DNA from: Lineolata rhizophorae | Taxonomy: Eukaryota; Ascomycota; Dothideomycetes; Lineolatales; Lineolataceae | Reading direction: 5' to 3' | Length of the DNA stretch: 64,000 bases | Assembly: GCA_010093515.1 (NCBI GenBank) | Contig: MU001671.1 | Coordinates: forward strand, 1,386,535-1,450,534 | In this document: positions 24,301 through 35,373 of the stretch, one piece after another | Position numbering within the stretch: the stretch's first letter is position 1 | Layout of the letters: every line of letters begins with the position of its first letter | The notes under the pieces: model-generated | Told to the model about the DNA's origin: nothing | Seen by the model: the letters and a program-made list of their open reading frames with translations, nothing else | Database searches by the model: none | Made by a program: the position numbers and the translations under genes

Positions 24301-25305
24301 TTTTTCTGCCACAAGTAGGAAACCACTTACCTGTAAAGGAGCAAAGAAGGAAGAAGCAGCGAATGAGAGAAAGTGCAAGTAAAAGCTTAGAAGGATCGTA
24401 TCTGGGAACACTTGAGTCTCGGTTCTCGATACGGCACCCGTTTATTGCGATTGCTGTGAAGCACAAATATAACCCGATTGTTCCGCATTCGCCTTCCGCG
24501 ACTTGGTATTACACTTGCTATTAATGAACGATGAAAAATCCTAATTTGGCGTGATCAGAATTTTTACTCGAGGGAGCCATTGGCTTTCTACCGCAGGGAC
24601 CACCCAACATCGCAGTTTACGCCTGCTGTACCCTAGAAAGCGTTTGCTGTATATCGTAATCATTACCTTAGCTACACTGTCCTTTCTGTGCTCGAGCAGA
24701 ACACTTACTCTATGACAACGCGGCGGGTGCGCTACTTCCTAAATAAGGCCTTGCATTCGTAAACAATGAGACTCAGTTGCTGCGTATAAATATCCGGCCA
24801 CCTCTCGATCCTCTGTCTTGTTCCAAAATCATCTTCAGCTTGGCACTCACCACACATTGTTCGACCTTCATTTGCCCACGTCATACCAATCCATGCTTGA
24901 AATCAATGCCTTTCTCTTTTTTGTTTACCCCCACTCATTGCTCTAATCCAGTCGTCTTATACGGACCAACTCCCTTCCCCGTTATGCCAACGCCTAGTCT
25001 CTGTGATCACGCATCACACACCAAAGCTGAAGCACACTCTCAACCTGGTACACAGTCTGGTCTCAGTTGATCTGAAGTTCTCTACTGACTCTCTTTATTA
25101 GCTTTGCTGTCCGCGACGATTACCCATGCCACAATAAGCCATCCACATCTCCTCGTCCAATCGGTTTCGCTACGCTTCTTCGATTCAGAGCCCTCAAACG
25201 ACCTCAGAATCGTCCCCTTCTCTCAGCGAGCTCCCTGCGCGCCAACAACAGCAACGCGATCACACACACAAGGAGCAAGCCAAGAGGGAAGGCGAAACGG
25301 AAATT
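21349..25305. other. Gene-poor spacer, left part
   Basis: About 4 kb upstream of LST8 with no gene I can support. Frames are short, AT content rises after about 21,950, and homopolymer T runs occur (for example about 22,040 and 24,298). Frames near 24,150-24,520 and 24,780-25,070 show no domain. It may be decayed repeat DNA or long regulatory sequence. Confidence 0.5.
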
Positions 25306-25599
25306 TCATCATCGGTCAATGAAAGGCGGGTTCCCCTGATGAGGCTCCCTGCCCAAAGGATTTCTTTCAACTGTTACGACTTTTTCTTAGGGTGCTACTG
25401 CACCCTATGATCGAGCAAAACTTCAGATGATATGATGGGGGATTGGCATAACCCTGGGCGAAGAAGGCCAATTCGCCCACAGATAGCTGAGGTACTTTTC
25501 AAGACGTCAGCCGTAGTGCTGACGCAACTACAGTTCGAAATTTTGCCTCGCATGCAGCCTCAGAGCTATCCTCTCGACCCTTAAAACAAGCCGAACTTC
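25306..25599. repeat. Tandem repeat unit, copy 1
   Basis: First of three head-to-tail copies, with a period of about 290-294 bp. It contains three short perfect hairpins: AGGGTGC/GCACCCT (25389-25406), GGGCGAA/TTCGCCC (25456-25478) and CGTCAG/CTGACG (25505-25524). Copy 1 differs from copy 2 by scattered substitutions and small indels. No coding capacity is evident. Confidence 0.85.
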
Positions 25600-25890
25600 T
25601 CATCATCGGCTAATGAAAGGCGGGTACCCCTGATGACGCTCCCTGCCCAAAGGATTTCTTTTGATTACGACTTTTTCTTAGGGTGCCTCTGCACCCTATG
25701 ACAGAGTAGAAAATCCAATGATATGATGGGGGGTTGGCATAACCCTGGGCGAAGAAGGCCAATTCGCCCACAGATAGCTGAGGAGGTACTTTCCAAGACG
25801 TCAGCCGTAGTGCTGACGCAACCATAGTTCGAAATCCTCGCATACAGCCTCAGAGCTATCCTCTCGACCCTTAAAACAAGCCGAACTTCT
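25600..25890. repeat. Tandem repeat unit, copy 2
   Basis: Second copy, beginning at CATCATCGGC. All three hairpins are retained. A frame at 25610-25843 on the minus strand lies wholly inside the repeat and shows no protein family, so it was not called as a gene. Confidence 0.85.
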
Positions 25891-26150
25891 TATCATCGGC
25901 TAATGAAAGGCGGGTACCCCTAATAACGCTCCCTGCCCAAAGGATTTCTTTTAGTTACGACTTTTTCTTAGGGTGTCTCTACACCCTATAATAGAGTTCC
26001 ACTTCCTATGATATAATAGGGGGTTGGCATAACCCTAGGCGAAGAAGGCCAATTCGCCCACAGATAGCTAAGGAGGTACTTTTCAAGACGTCAGCCGTAG
26101 TGCTGACGTAACCACAGTTCGAAATTTTGCCTCGCATGCAGCCTCAGAGC
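25891..26150. repeat. Tandem repeat unit, copy 3, truncated and RIP-like
   Basis: Third copy, ending within the CAGCCTCAGAG block and lacking the last 40 or so bases of the unit. Compared with copies 1 and 2 it carries about eight TpG-to-TpA changes and a CpA-to-TpA change (for example TGATGA to TAATAA, CCTGGG to CCTAGG, GCTGAG to GCTAAG, GACGCA to GACGTA). That context is the signature of repeat-induced point mutation. The first hairpin keeps pairing after paired changes (AGGGTGT/ACACCCT). Confidence 0.85.
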
Positions 26151-27600
26151 CGGCCACTCCTCCCTCGAACTTCCTGCACGACGGCAACGAAGCGTTGCCG
26201 CACGCACAGGGTCATGGAGGAGGAAACAACGGCATCATCGTCACTGGCCACTTGCATTACGGCTCGGATGGCGACTTGGCCCCATGTATGCCAGTCTTGA
26301 TGATGTAGAGAAGCCGGGATAGCTGAGAAGATGTCGCAGTCGTAACGGGCATTGATACCCACGGGTTCAATGCTGTGCATTTTTGGGGACCGAGAGGCTG
26401 CCACTGCTTGTTGGAACGTGGCGTCAAATGACAGTGTCGTCGCTGGGCATCGCCTTCGTACGGCGTGGCAGATATCTGCATTGGTTGTCGAGTGCGCTGA
26501 GGACATGTCTCTTGGACTGGTTGGTTAGGTCTGGTGGAGTTGGAATGGCGGAAAGGGGGGACGACTTTCTGGGGCAGGATGTAATTGGCGAGAGTGCCAA
26601 GTTCGAAATACGCAAGTCAGTTCAGGCCTGCAATTTATGAAGGCATCCACTCTCCTTTTACGCCTCTGGCCAAAAATAGCTCGGCTCACATTTAAATGGG
26701 ATCAGGATCTAATCCAGAGCTCTCTGCTGATGGTGGGGTTTGTGTCTCTCAAGGTGTCTGAAATGTGTTGTGGCGCCGAGTGAGGAGCCGCACACTTATA
26801 TAGGTTTGGATTTCGGCAAGTTGTGAGCGGCGCAGCTTGAAAAGGTCGAGCCATGTTTAAACAGCTCGAAAATTTGTCGCCATCACGCGGTGCAAGTCGG
26901 GCGTTGTTGGCTGCTGCCTTGACCGAGCGTGGCTCTGGGTCGGACCCGGTAAACATGCCGAGGCGAACCCCGGGTTTTGGCAGTACCAGAGCCAACGTCC
27001 AATGGATCGGGCGCAAATCGCATCGACCTGAAATGAAGTCAAGCACGACAGCGTGATCGCAAATAGTTTCACCCCTGGTTGATGATAGACACTCAAACAA
27101 GTGTGGATTCGAATTTAGACCTTGGCAGTCGAACCTTCAAGCGGTGCATCCCTGGCTAGACCGACAGAATTTTAAAGGCGAAATTTGAAGTCAAGACAAC
27201 AGAGATTGGAACTAAGGAAGACCTCGGACTTGACGCTAAACTACAAACAGCAATGAGCATTGCTGAACAGATCGGACGAGGACGGTTAAAACGTGGTTGG
27301 TGTAGTTTTCATAGAGGCCCTCAGAGCACAGACCGAACAACACTAGAATTTGTCTGGCGGTCATCAAGAGTCACGGAGCTTGATGAAAATTTGCTCGTGA
27401 ACCCCGTGCATTATTTTATTATATAACTAACCCAAACCAACATACGTCACATCTTCACGAGTTAGTGACTAAGCCAGATAATCACGTGACTCTAGACATG
27501 ATCACCACTTAAGATGTCAATTTCAAGGATACGGTCCTCATATTATGGACACGTCGAGAGAACATGATTATGCCAGACCTATCCTATGTCTTTACATGCA
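26151..27600. other. Gene-poor spacer, right part
   Basis: About 1.4 kb between the tandem repeat and the HNH gene. Minus-strand frames at 26144-26506 (ATG-initiated, 120 codons) and 26702-27100 (no ATG) exist, but show no domain and could not be joined with convincing splice sites. The stretch just before the HNH start is AT-rich and probably its promoter. Confidence 0.45.
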
Positions 27601-28459
27601 ATGCCGGAAGAAGAGCATGCCAACTACAAAGCTTTCCGTGATTGTGTTTCGGATCTGGTCGTTCGACAATTGGCTACCGTGCCTACGAAGAACTGTCGAA
27701 GGACAACAAAAGGACGGAAGAATGAGAAGAAGCAACCAAATACCGAGCATGTACCCGAAATAAGCGGGGACCTTTCCAGTGATGCGGAAGAACTGAGCGA
27801 ATTTATCGACGTGCGTGTATCCGATTCCTGCTACGCAACCACTACTCCAAAAGATAAAACCCTCTTTGCTGCTGACCGCTTCGCGAAAGTACCTCGCCCT
27901 GGAAATTTTCACTTCCTTACCACCGTCACTCCGCACCCTCACGCACAGCACATTCAAAGCCAACACCGCCCTTTCAGCCGAATACGCCGACCCCCTCCCC
28001 CCCACCACGCTCGCCCGCATAGCCTCCGCCCTGGCCCCCTCCGTCCCCGACTCTCTAGCCGCCTACTCCCTCCTCCCCGCCTGCTCCTCCTCCGACCCAG
28101 TCCCCTTCCTGTCCCCCATCCTAACCGCCTACATCGCGCACGTGACGACGCCTCCGCCGGCCTCGCGCGCGACTCGCGCCTCGGCCTGCGAGCTCTGCGC
28201 CCGCGACTGGATCCCGCTGACGTACCACCACCTGATACCGCGGGCGGCGCACGCCAAGGCGGTCAAGCGCGGGTGGCACGGCGAGGACGCGCTCGGGAAC
28301 GTGGCCTGGCTGTGCCGCGCGTGCCACAGCATGGTGCATCACGTGGCGGGCAACGAGGAGCTGGCGCGGGAGTTGTACACGGTAGAGAGGCTGAAGGGGA
28401 GGGAGGAGGTGAGGAAGTTTGCGGAGTGGGTGGGAAGGGTGAGGTGGAAGGCGAGATGA
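27601..28459 (+). CDS. Fungal HNH-endonuclease-domain protein
   Basis: Two exons, 27601-27810 and 27890-28459 (phase 0; donor GTGCGT, branch point GCTGAC, acceptor AAAG), encode 259 residues. Exon 1 gives the family N-terminus 'EEHANYKAFRDCVSDLV', a basic stretch and an acidic patch. The join reads 'EFIDYLALEIFTSLPP', as expected of the family. The C-terminal domain is a zinc-type HNH: C-E-L-C at about 168-171, 'TYHHLIPR', then 'NVAWLCRACHSMVH' with the second C-x2-C pair, ending in a conserved 'EWVGRVRWKAR'. HNH folds usually cut or bind nucleic acid, but the substrate of this fungal group is unknown to me. An in-frame ATG 15 nt upstream (27586) is a possible alternative start. The gene converges with the CorA-like gene, with stop codons only about 90 bases apart. 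Confidence 0.85.
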
Positions 28460-28548
28460 GACGCAATTGCGGTTTGGGCTGGGTTTTCGGTTTCCTTGGA
28501 ATCGGTTGGAAGTTCCATTCGTAACAATCGTAAAGATTTCTACGTGCA

Positions 28549-31447
28549 CTACACGAACACACTGTTTGCCTTCTTGGCCCTCTTTCTTCTCTTCCATTGA
28601 TACATCCTCCCCCCTAAAGCTCCCATCCCGGGGCCCTCCGTCCCAAACAACCCACCCCAAGTCGCTGCCCTCGGAGTCGCACCAACACCGCCAACATCTC
28701 TCTCCTCCTTTCTCCGCCGTCCCCACCATGCTTTCCTTTCCTCCCTGCCTTCCTCATATACACCATTTTCGTCCTTGCCACCGGTAGACGCGTCACTGTC
28801 CCGCCATATGCGTGCGCCCAATCCGATAGCCGCACCTACGAGGGCGTACGTGCCAAGCGCCACTGCAACAAAGGTCGCCGCGACAAGTGAAGTCCAGGAC
28901 GTCACTACCGTCGGGTTGGCGGGCTCGAGGCCGTTCATACTGAAGAGGGACTGGCTGCAGGTTTAGCGCTAGGCTTCGAGCCTGGGCAAAGGAAGGACGA
29001 GAGTGTAAAGGGGATTTACCGAGACGAAGCTGAGCGGCAGGTAGAAGACGGCGATGAACGTGAGGATCATGACATAATGGTTGAGGTAGAGGCTTTGACG
29101 GGCGTCGCGGACGGCGGTAGCGGTGAAAAGCTGGTGTTGAGGAACAACAGAGGTTGTGTGTCAGCGAACAAGGTCAGATCTGGCTAAAGATTCACTCAAA
29201 GGAAGAGAAACGCACGCCGTGCCTCAAACTCTCAATCTCCTGCCTCTTCCGATGCAGTCTCTGCGCCAAGCTTTCCGCACGCTCCTCCTGCTCATCTAGG
29301 AGCCGCCGCCAGCGCTCTTCGATGCGTATCAAGGCCCTGATCTGCGCCTCCTCGGGCCGTGGGAAGCGCCGCTGCAGCAGCCACATGCATTGGCGGCGGG
29401 CGTCGCGGACGTCCTCTACCGTCTGCTCGACGTGGTCGGCGAAGACGAGTAGAAGCTGTAAGACGACGAAGTAGAGCTCGGAGCGGGAGAAGGTCCCGTC
29501 GTCGAACATGAGCGCGTGGCGCTTGACGGGATCGAGGATGGCCGTAACCTGTTGTGGGCTGCCTCAGACCATTAAGTCCTTAGGCAAGACATATTCGTAT
29601 GGCTTTAGCTCGGCAGGGGGAGGATGATTCGTTTCTTACTGTAGACATCAGCTCCTCGTCCAGGCCCCTCAACACCCCGTTCCAGGACGCAAAGCAGTCC
29701 TTCAACGTGCGATCAATCGCTTTGATAAACACGCCCACGCCAAACAGATTCCCGAGCTCGTCCCCGTCGCGCCCCACTGGGAGCACGTCGTGTTCGTAAA
29801 AGGGCTCGTACTCCCTCCTCTGCTGCTTCGACGGCGGCATCAGCGTCGTGACCGACCACCTGGCCGGCATTTCCCTCAGCGAGCTCGCCAGCAACAATGA
29901 CACCCTACGCTCGACCACGGCCGTCTCGTCGCTGGATTCGCTTCCGCCCAGCAGCACGCCCATTTCACGACGGAGCTGGATACCAGGGAAATAGTGCGCT
30001 CCTGCGTTCCCGTCGCGGCTCGTCGGGATAGCATCGCCGCCACCGCCACCGTCACCGTTTCCAGCGCCCCTGGGCGGCCGCTCCCGCTTCTCGAGGTCGA
30101 AGTACCGGATGTGGAACTGCGTGACAAAGATGTCGGTGGCGGCCATGTGAACGGGGCTGACGGGTATGGCGTTCCAGCGGGCGGCGTGGCGCACTAGGTA
30201 GCCGACGGCGGCGGCGGTCAGGTCGTGCGAGGGCGGGCACTTGCCGTCGGGGACGTGCTCACAGCGGTGCACGCCGAGCTGGTTGAAGAGCAGGGCGACG
30301 CTTTCGAGGGAGATGGAGTCGGAGGAGGTGGGCGCGGGGTGGTGCGTGTAGATTGTGCTGGAAGGCGAGTGGGAGGGTGAGTATGGAGGAGATGGTAGGT
30401 ATAGAGATGGATTAAGGAGACGGGTGTGATACAGCAGAGAGGCGAACTGTTCGCCCTCGTTGGGGATCCGGAAGATGCGGTAGCCTTGTCCTTCCTGCAA
30501 TCAATTGTCAACGTCAGCTCTCACGTACAAGATGACACGTCAACACTGCGACCGTACTTGATCTTTGAAGCTCACTTGCCAACACAAATATCCAGATAGT
30601 CGAAGAGCAAACCTACCCTGTAAACGCACTCCTCCACCCGGTCCCTCTTCTCGCCCTCCCTCCCTTGCGCAAAGAACCGACACGACCACAACCCCATCCC
30701 ATCCGACAACCGCTTCGGCCAACTCTGCTTGACCAGGACGCTCAAATCGCGCATGATCCTCGCCGTCTCCTCCCCCAACGCGTCCTCGATCCGATACCTC
30801 AGCTGCCACAAGTCGACCGCATCATCGCCCGGCACCATGGACGCGCCTCTCCCGCCGCCACCGCCGCCGCCGTCCTCGCCCCCCTCGCCCGTCCGCCGCG
30901 GCACCAGCAGCGGCGGGAACTCCCGCCGGTGCTCCTCGAACCACACGAACGCCTCCGGGCACCGCAGCCAGTCGAGGAAGGCCTCGCGGAGGGCGCGCAG
31001 CTCGGCGGGCGCGGGCATCTCGGGCGCGCGCGCGACGAGCGGGTGCGTGCGGGGCGAGAGGTCGTCGGCGCCGGTGCCGTGGGGCCAGGGGACGCTGCGC
31101 GCGGGAGCGGCGGAGGGGGCGGGGGGGTGGGTGTGCGAGGGAGGGCGGGGGGGTGGGGAAGGGGAGGGAGAAGGTGAGGAGGAGGGGGGGTTGCTGGCAT
31201 TGTTTGTGCTCTGTGGGGGTGAGGAGAGGTGGGTGTTGGTGTAATTTCTGTGCTGGTGTTGGTGTTGGAGGTGGTGGGTTTCGGTGTCGTTTGGTACCGT
31301 CGTATTATGGCGATGGTGAGCGGTCCATGACGGCTGTCGCGAACGGCCGGTGGGAATCTCGTACAGAGGAGAGCTGGGCTCAGAGCGCAGAATGGCCTCG
31401 AGACTCTCAGTCCCACCTCCGTCTCTTTCGCCCTGCGGGAACGGCAT
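28549..31447 (-). CDS. CorA-like Mg2+ transporter superfamily membrane protein
   Basis: Five phase-0 exons on the minus strand: 31447-30617, 30494-29640, 29548-29216, 29130-29020 and 28950-28549, about 843 residues. The N-terminal half is low-complexity Pro/Ser/His-rich, then comes a cytosolic region of the type seen in Pezizomycotina CorA-like proteins. Exon 3 holds long charged helices ('MFDDGTFSRSELYFVVLQ', 'RRFPRPEEAQIRALIRIEERWRRLL'). Exon 4 begins 'LFTATAVRDARQSLYLNHY' and contains TM1 (about 691-710, 'VMILTFIAVFYLPLSFVS'). TM2 follows at about 729-755. At the usual GMN pore motif after TM1 the sequence is S-M-N (about 714-716). Metal-ion transport is therefore inferred from fold only. 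The start was placed at the first ATG (31447); an upstream exon cannot be excluded. Confidence 0.85.
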
Positions 31448-32088
31448 TGTGGCCTCTCCAGCTGCCAATCAGATGCGCCCGTGACTTACTCCGACCGGTT
31501 TGCCATTGACTTCGCCGAGCCCGGCGCAATGGGGGCGACCTGGAGTGGACGAACGGTTAGGAACAGATTGTAGAGCGAGCAGTCCTGGTGCGCAAACCGG
31601 TCTCAGGATATATGCGCGATGTTTAGAAATATGCGGGACTAGACGTGGTGTCAGCGTGCGGAGGGTGGAGTGGCTGTGCTCACTTCCTTCGCCTGGAGTC
31701 CGGAGTCGCCAAACACCTGCGCGCCAATCGCAGCGCGCGGAGAATAATGTGGGGAGTCCGGGGACCTGGTCCGTGTCGCGGCGCTATCCCGAACGGGCTG
31801 GTCAAGATGGCGAGAAACGGGCCAATGATCAGTCAACATCACATCAAGGTTTGGAGAGTAGGCTTTTTGGTCGAGACCTTTATTTCAGTGACAATTTTGC
31901 CGCCTAGGCGCTCCAAGTGGTATTACTTCAGAACATAACTTAGGGTGTTTCCAATGATACGCCACGAGTACCTCAACCGAGAACGCTAAATGCCACTCTT
32001 ACACGCAAGCAAGACCCTCTACAGGCGAGTAAGGTGAAAAGCGATGGCAATACAAACAATAATAGCACATAGCACAGGCGAGGGTGAA
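31448..32088. other. Intergenic, CorA-like promoter and lipase 3' end
   Basis: About 640 bases between two minus-strand genes. It should hold the 3' UTR of the lipase on its right and the promoter of the CorA-like gene on its left. No other feature is seen. Confidence 0.5.
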
Positions 32089-32650
32089 TCAACCCACCAC
32101 AGTCCCCCTCCCCCCATCATCGTTCTGCCCCGCTGCCTCCGCCCCCAGCAGCCTCTCCACCGCCTCATCCTCCCTCCTCCTTTCCTCCATCATCCTCCCG
32201 GGTCCTTCCCCCCACTCATCCCCATTCTCGTCCCCGTCCTCGTCCACTTCCACGCCTTCGTCTTCCACCGCCTCCTCCGCCTCCTCCGCCTCCGTATCCG
32301 AAAACAAGCCCTTCGGCACCTCTCCCCTCGCTCGCTCCCCTCTCCAATCCCCGTCCCCGTGCTCCTCATCCTCGTCGTACGAGTCGTCCCAAAACACCCT
32401 ACTCTGCCGGCCAATCTCCTCCATGACGCTGCCCCGCCTACGCGCCGCTGCCGCCCGCGCCGCTGCCGCCGCCAGCTGCTGTTCTCGCAGCGCGGCGTAG
32501 CGTTCGTCGTCGACGTCGTCGTCGCGGCGGTCGGCGCCGGCAGACTCGCCCCGGACGTCCCCACCACCGTGCTCGTCAGCCCCTGCGCTAGCAGCCTCCT
32601 TTTCCGCCGGCACAGCTGGCTTCTGCGCGTCCTGCCGCTGGCGCTGCTGG

Positions 32651-32687
<37 letters not shown>

Positions 32688-35284
32688 TGCTCCACCACAC
32701 GCGATCCAGCGTGTTCTCTCTCGCCGCGGGCCTCAGCTCGAACATGCTCGTCGGCCTGGCCTCGCCAGGCGGCGCGCTCAGATATGGTCCGGCGTAAGGC
32801 GGACGCCGCGGCGGGGCCGGCGGTGCCGCGGTGCTCCCACCCGGACTCCCCAGGCCGGCCCACCAGTCCGAGATGCGCTGCGAGAAGGATGGCGAGTCGG
32901 GCTGCGCGGCGCGCTTTTCTTTCTTCCTGCCGCCCTTGTCCCTGCCCGGCGGCACGATGCGGAACCGGGCAGGCTTCTTGCCGGTCGCCTGCTGCAAGCT
33001 CGGCCTCGCCGGCGCCTGTTGCTCCGCGTCCTCTTCGTCCGATGACTCGTACGCGTCGTCGTCGGCGACGCCGTCGTTGAGGCCCGCGGGCGGAAACGGC
33101 GCCACGAGGCCGTTGCGGCCATCGACGCCCCGCTCGCGCATATCGAGGCCTAGGCCCTGCAAGTCCTCGTCCGACAGAACGGCGCGCAGCTCGCCGGGCT
33201 GCCTGGCGGGCCGTGTGGCGCGGCGGCCCTGGGCGATCAGGCGTTCGATGCGGGCACGGTTCGCGATGAACTTGAGCTTTGGAAACGTGGACTGCTGGCC
33301 GACGTGGATCATGCGCGCCAGCCGGTCCGGCGACGGGTCCGACAGAATGTAGTAGAAGTCGGACGGGATCGACTTGGGCCAGAGGGTGATGGTGCCGTTG
33401 AAGCGCTGCAGCCAGATCTCGGACCAGTCCTGGCCGAGCGGGCGCGGCAGCAGCTCCAGGTGCCGCAGCACCTTGAGCCATTTGGTCAGGTCGAGTTTGA
33501 GGTACTGCTCCGTGGCGGAGCCGAGGAAGCCGCCGCGCCAGCCGCGCCCGCGGCGGTGCGTGACGGGGCGCCCGACGCTGCCACGCGAGCTGAAGAAGAA
33601 GAGATTGATGTGCGGGTTCACCTGGCTGACGATGGAGAAGTTGACGTTGAAGTGCAGGTTGAGCGCCTTGAGCGGGATATCCGTGCGCAAGGAGCCGTCC
33701 TTCCACTTGTGCCCAAAGCTATACGGCTCGAGAACACCCTCGGGCGTCTTCTTCATCAGCACGACCGGGTTGAGGATGCCAGGCACCGCGGCGCTGGCTA
33801 GAACCGCGCTCCAGATGACACAGTCCGGGCTCGTCAGGTAGTTGGTCAGGATGGTCGGCGAGTGCGGGTCGCTGGGCACGCACGTCACGTTTAGGATCCG
33901 CCCCGTCCGCGTGTACGCCTCGCGGAACGTCATGCTGCCACGCGTGAACCACTGCAAGCGCCGCGCCCAGTCGAGGCTGTCGAAACGCGCCCCAGTGCGG
34001 TACCACCGCTTTAGCCACGTCGCCACGTCGTCGTGGCACGCCGTGATGCGGTGCGCGAGCGCAGGAATGAGCAACTTCTTGAGCTCCTCATTCGTGCGGG
34101 TTGCCACCAGCGCTGCCACCAGCGCGCCGCCCGATGTCCCGGTGATGACGTCCGGGAGTAGGTCGGCATCGAGCAGCGCTTTCGCGACGCCGAAATGATA
34201 GTAAGCAAAGGTAGCGCCGCCAGAAAGGCACAGAGCGGTGCGGCCGTAGTTGGTAGCCAGGTGCTTGAACAGCGCGCGCTTGGAGTCCTGGTCGATCCGC
34301 TCGGTGCGGAGTAGGAGCGACAATGATGCCTCAACCTCGTCCACGTAAGCCTGGACCAAGTCTTTGGTGCCGTAGTACGTCTCGCTGTAGAGCCTCGGAT
34401 TCTCCGTTCCCACAAAATTGTTCTTGACGCACGCTTCCACCAAGCCCCTCAACTCATCAATCGCCCTTGGTTTGCCCTCTTCCTTCTGCCCAACACTCCT
34501 GCCCTCCTCCTTCTCCGCCGCCTTCCTCAACTTCTCCATCTGGTCCCTCACCCTCCTCACCGTCCTACTGTCGTAATACGCATACTCGTCCTCCTTCTTC
34601 CACTTATCGCCTCCCAAATACTCATCCAGCTCCTTAGCTGCTTGGACCCACCCCTCGTACGTCGTCTGCCTCTTGAGCGCCCTCCTCAACCTCTCCCTAT
34701 TGCCCCGCCACGTGAAGTAGTGCTCGTACAAGAATATGTACACGCGCGTCAGCGCGTACATGGCCGAAAGCACCGCCAGCCAGCCCATGACGAAGATCAG
34801 CAACGGCCACTTGAGCACGCCGTAGACGAAGCCCTCGCGCGTCTCGTCCTTGCCCCGGCGCGGCGGCCTCCGCGTCGTCGTCGTCGTCTTCTTGGGCCCT
34901 CCCCCCCGGCTCCGCACGCGCTGATGCACCGGCCGCCAGTCGTTCAGCGCCGTGATGAACAGTGACGACGAGCGCGGTCGGCCCGCCGTACCGCCCTTCT
35001 CGCCCCCGGCGCTCCCCGCAGACGTCACGCCGGGACTGTTGGCCCCGCCGCCACCGCCGCCGAGGAGGTTCTCGTCGCTGGCGCCGCCGACGCCGGCCCC
35101 GTAGCCGCTGTTCTCCGGCGCGGCGAGCGCGCGCGCGAACTCGGTTATGTCTGTCTCGGCGACGAAGTCGTTGGCGCCGTCGGGGAGGCGGGAGAAGTCG
35201 TAGGCGGGCGGGGCGAAGCCGTAGCGATCCGTGGTACTGTCGCCGGCGGATGTGGCGTGCTTGTTCTCGACGGCGTTGTCATTA

Positions 35285-35318
<34 letters not shown>

Positions 35319-35373
35319 TGGGTTTGTCGCATGAGGCCGCCGGCGCTGTGGCGGCATCCGCGTCCGCGCCCAT
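32089..35373 (-). CDS. DUF3336-patatin lipase (TGL-like)
   Basis: A single-exon frame of about 1094 residues from the ATG at 35373. The open frame continues upstream to 35466 without an ATG. A membrane hairpin lies at about 181-215 ('LLIFVMGWLAVLSAMYAL'). It is followed by a DUF3336-type helical region ('ALKRQTTYEGWVQAAKELD') and the patatin domain with oxyanion 'LSGGATFAYYHFGVAKALL', nucleophile elbow G-T-S-G-G at about 411 and the dyad aspartate in 'KWKDGSLRTD' at about 558. This order is that of yeast Tgl3/4/5 and related fungal enzymes, which hydrolyse triacylglycerol or act as lysophospholipid acyltransferases on lipid droplets. The C-terminal third is low complexity, with a glutamine run from a CTG/CAG microsatellite (32657-32683) and acidic patches. 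The N-terminus has a His-Asp dipeptide repeat (35284-35314). Confidence 0.9.
32655..32686. repeat. CAG/CTG trinucleotide repeat in lipase gene
   Basis: About ten CTG units on the plus strand, read as CAG on the coding strand and translated as a glutamine run in the C-terminal disordered part of the patatin-like lipase. Length polymorphism between strains is likely. Confidence 0.85.
35284..35318. repeat. GGTCGT hexanucleotide repeat encoding His-Asp
   Basis: Several GGTCGT units on the plus strand, read on the coding strand as alternating His-Asp near the lipase N-terminus. It looks like a microsatellite in disordered coding sequence. Confidence 0.8.

Noticed and set aside
25330-25500. C/D-box snoRNA in the tandem repeat (TGATGA and CTGA boxes)
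   Set aside because: Boxes are short and common, spacing is not typical, and no terminal stem bringing them together was found.
25389-25999. Paired changes in the first hairpin of copy 3 taken as evidence of RNA selection
   Set aside because: One of the two changes is a TpG-to-TpA change as expected from RIP, so covariation cannot be claimed from three copies.
26144-26506. ATG-initiated 120-codon minus-strand frame beside the tandem repeat
   Set aside because: No recognised family, its 3' end runs into the repeat unit, and no splice partner was convincing.
32044-33706. Long frames on both strands overlapping the lipase C-terminus
   Set aside because: They arise from the GC-rich low-complexity codons of the lipase; no independent start context or domain.
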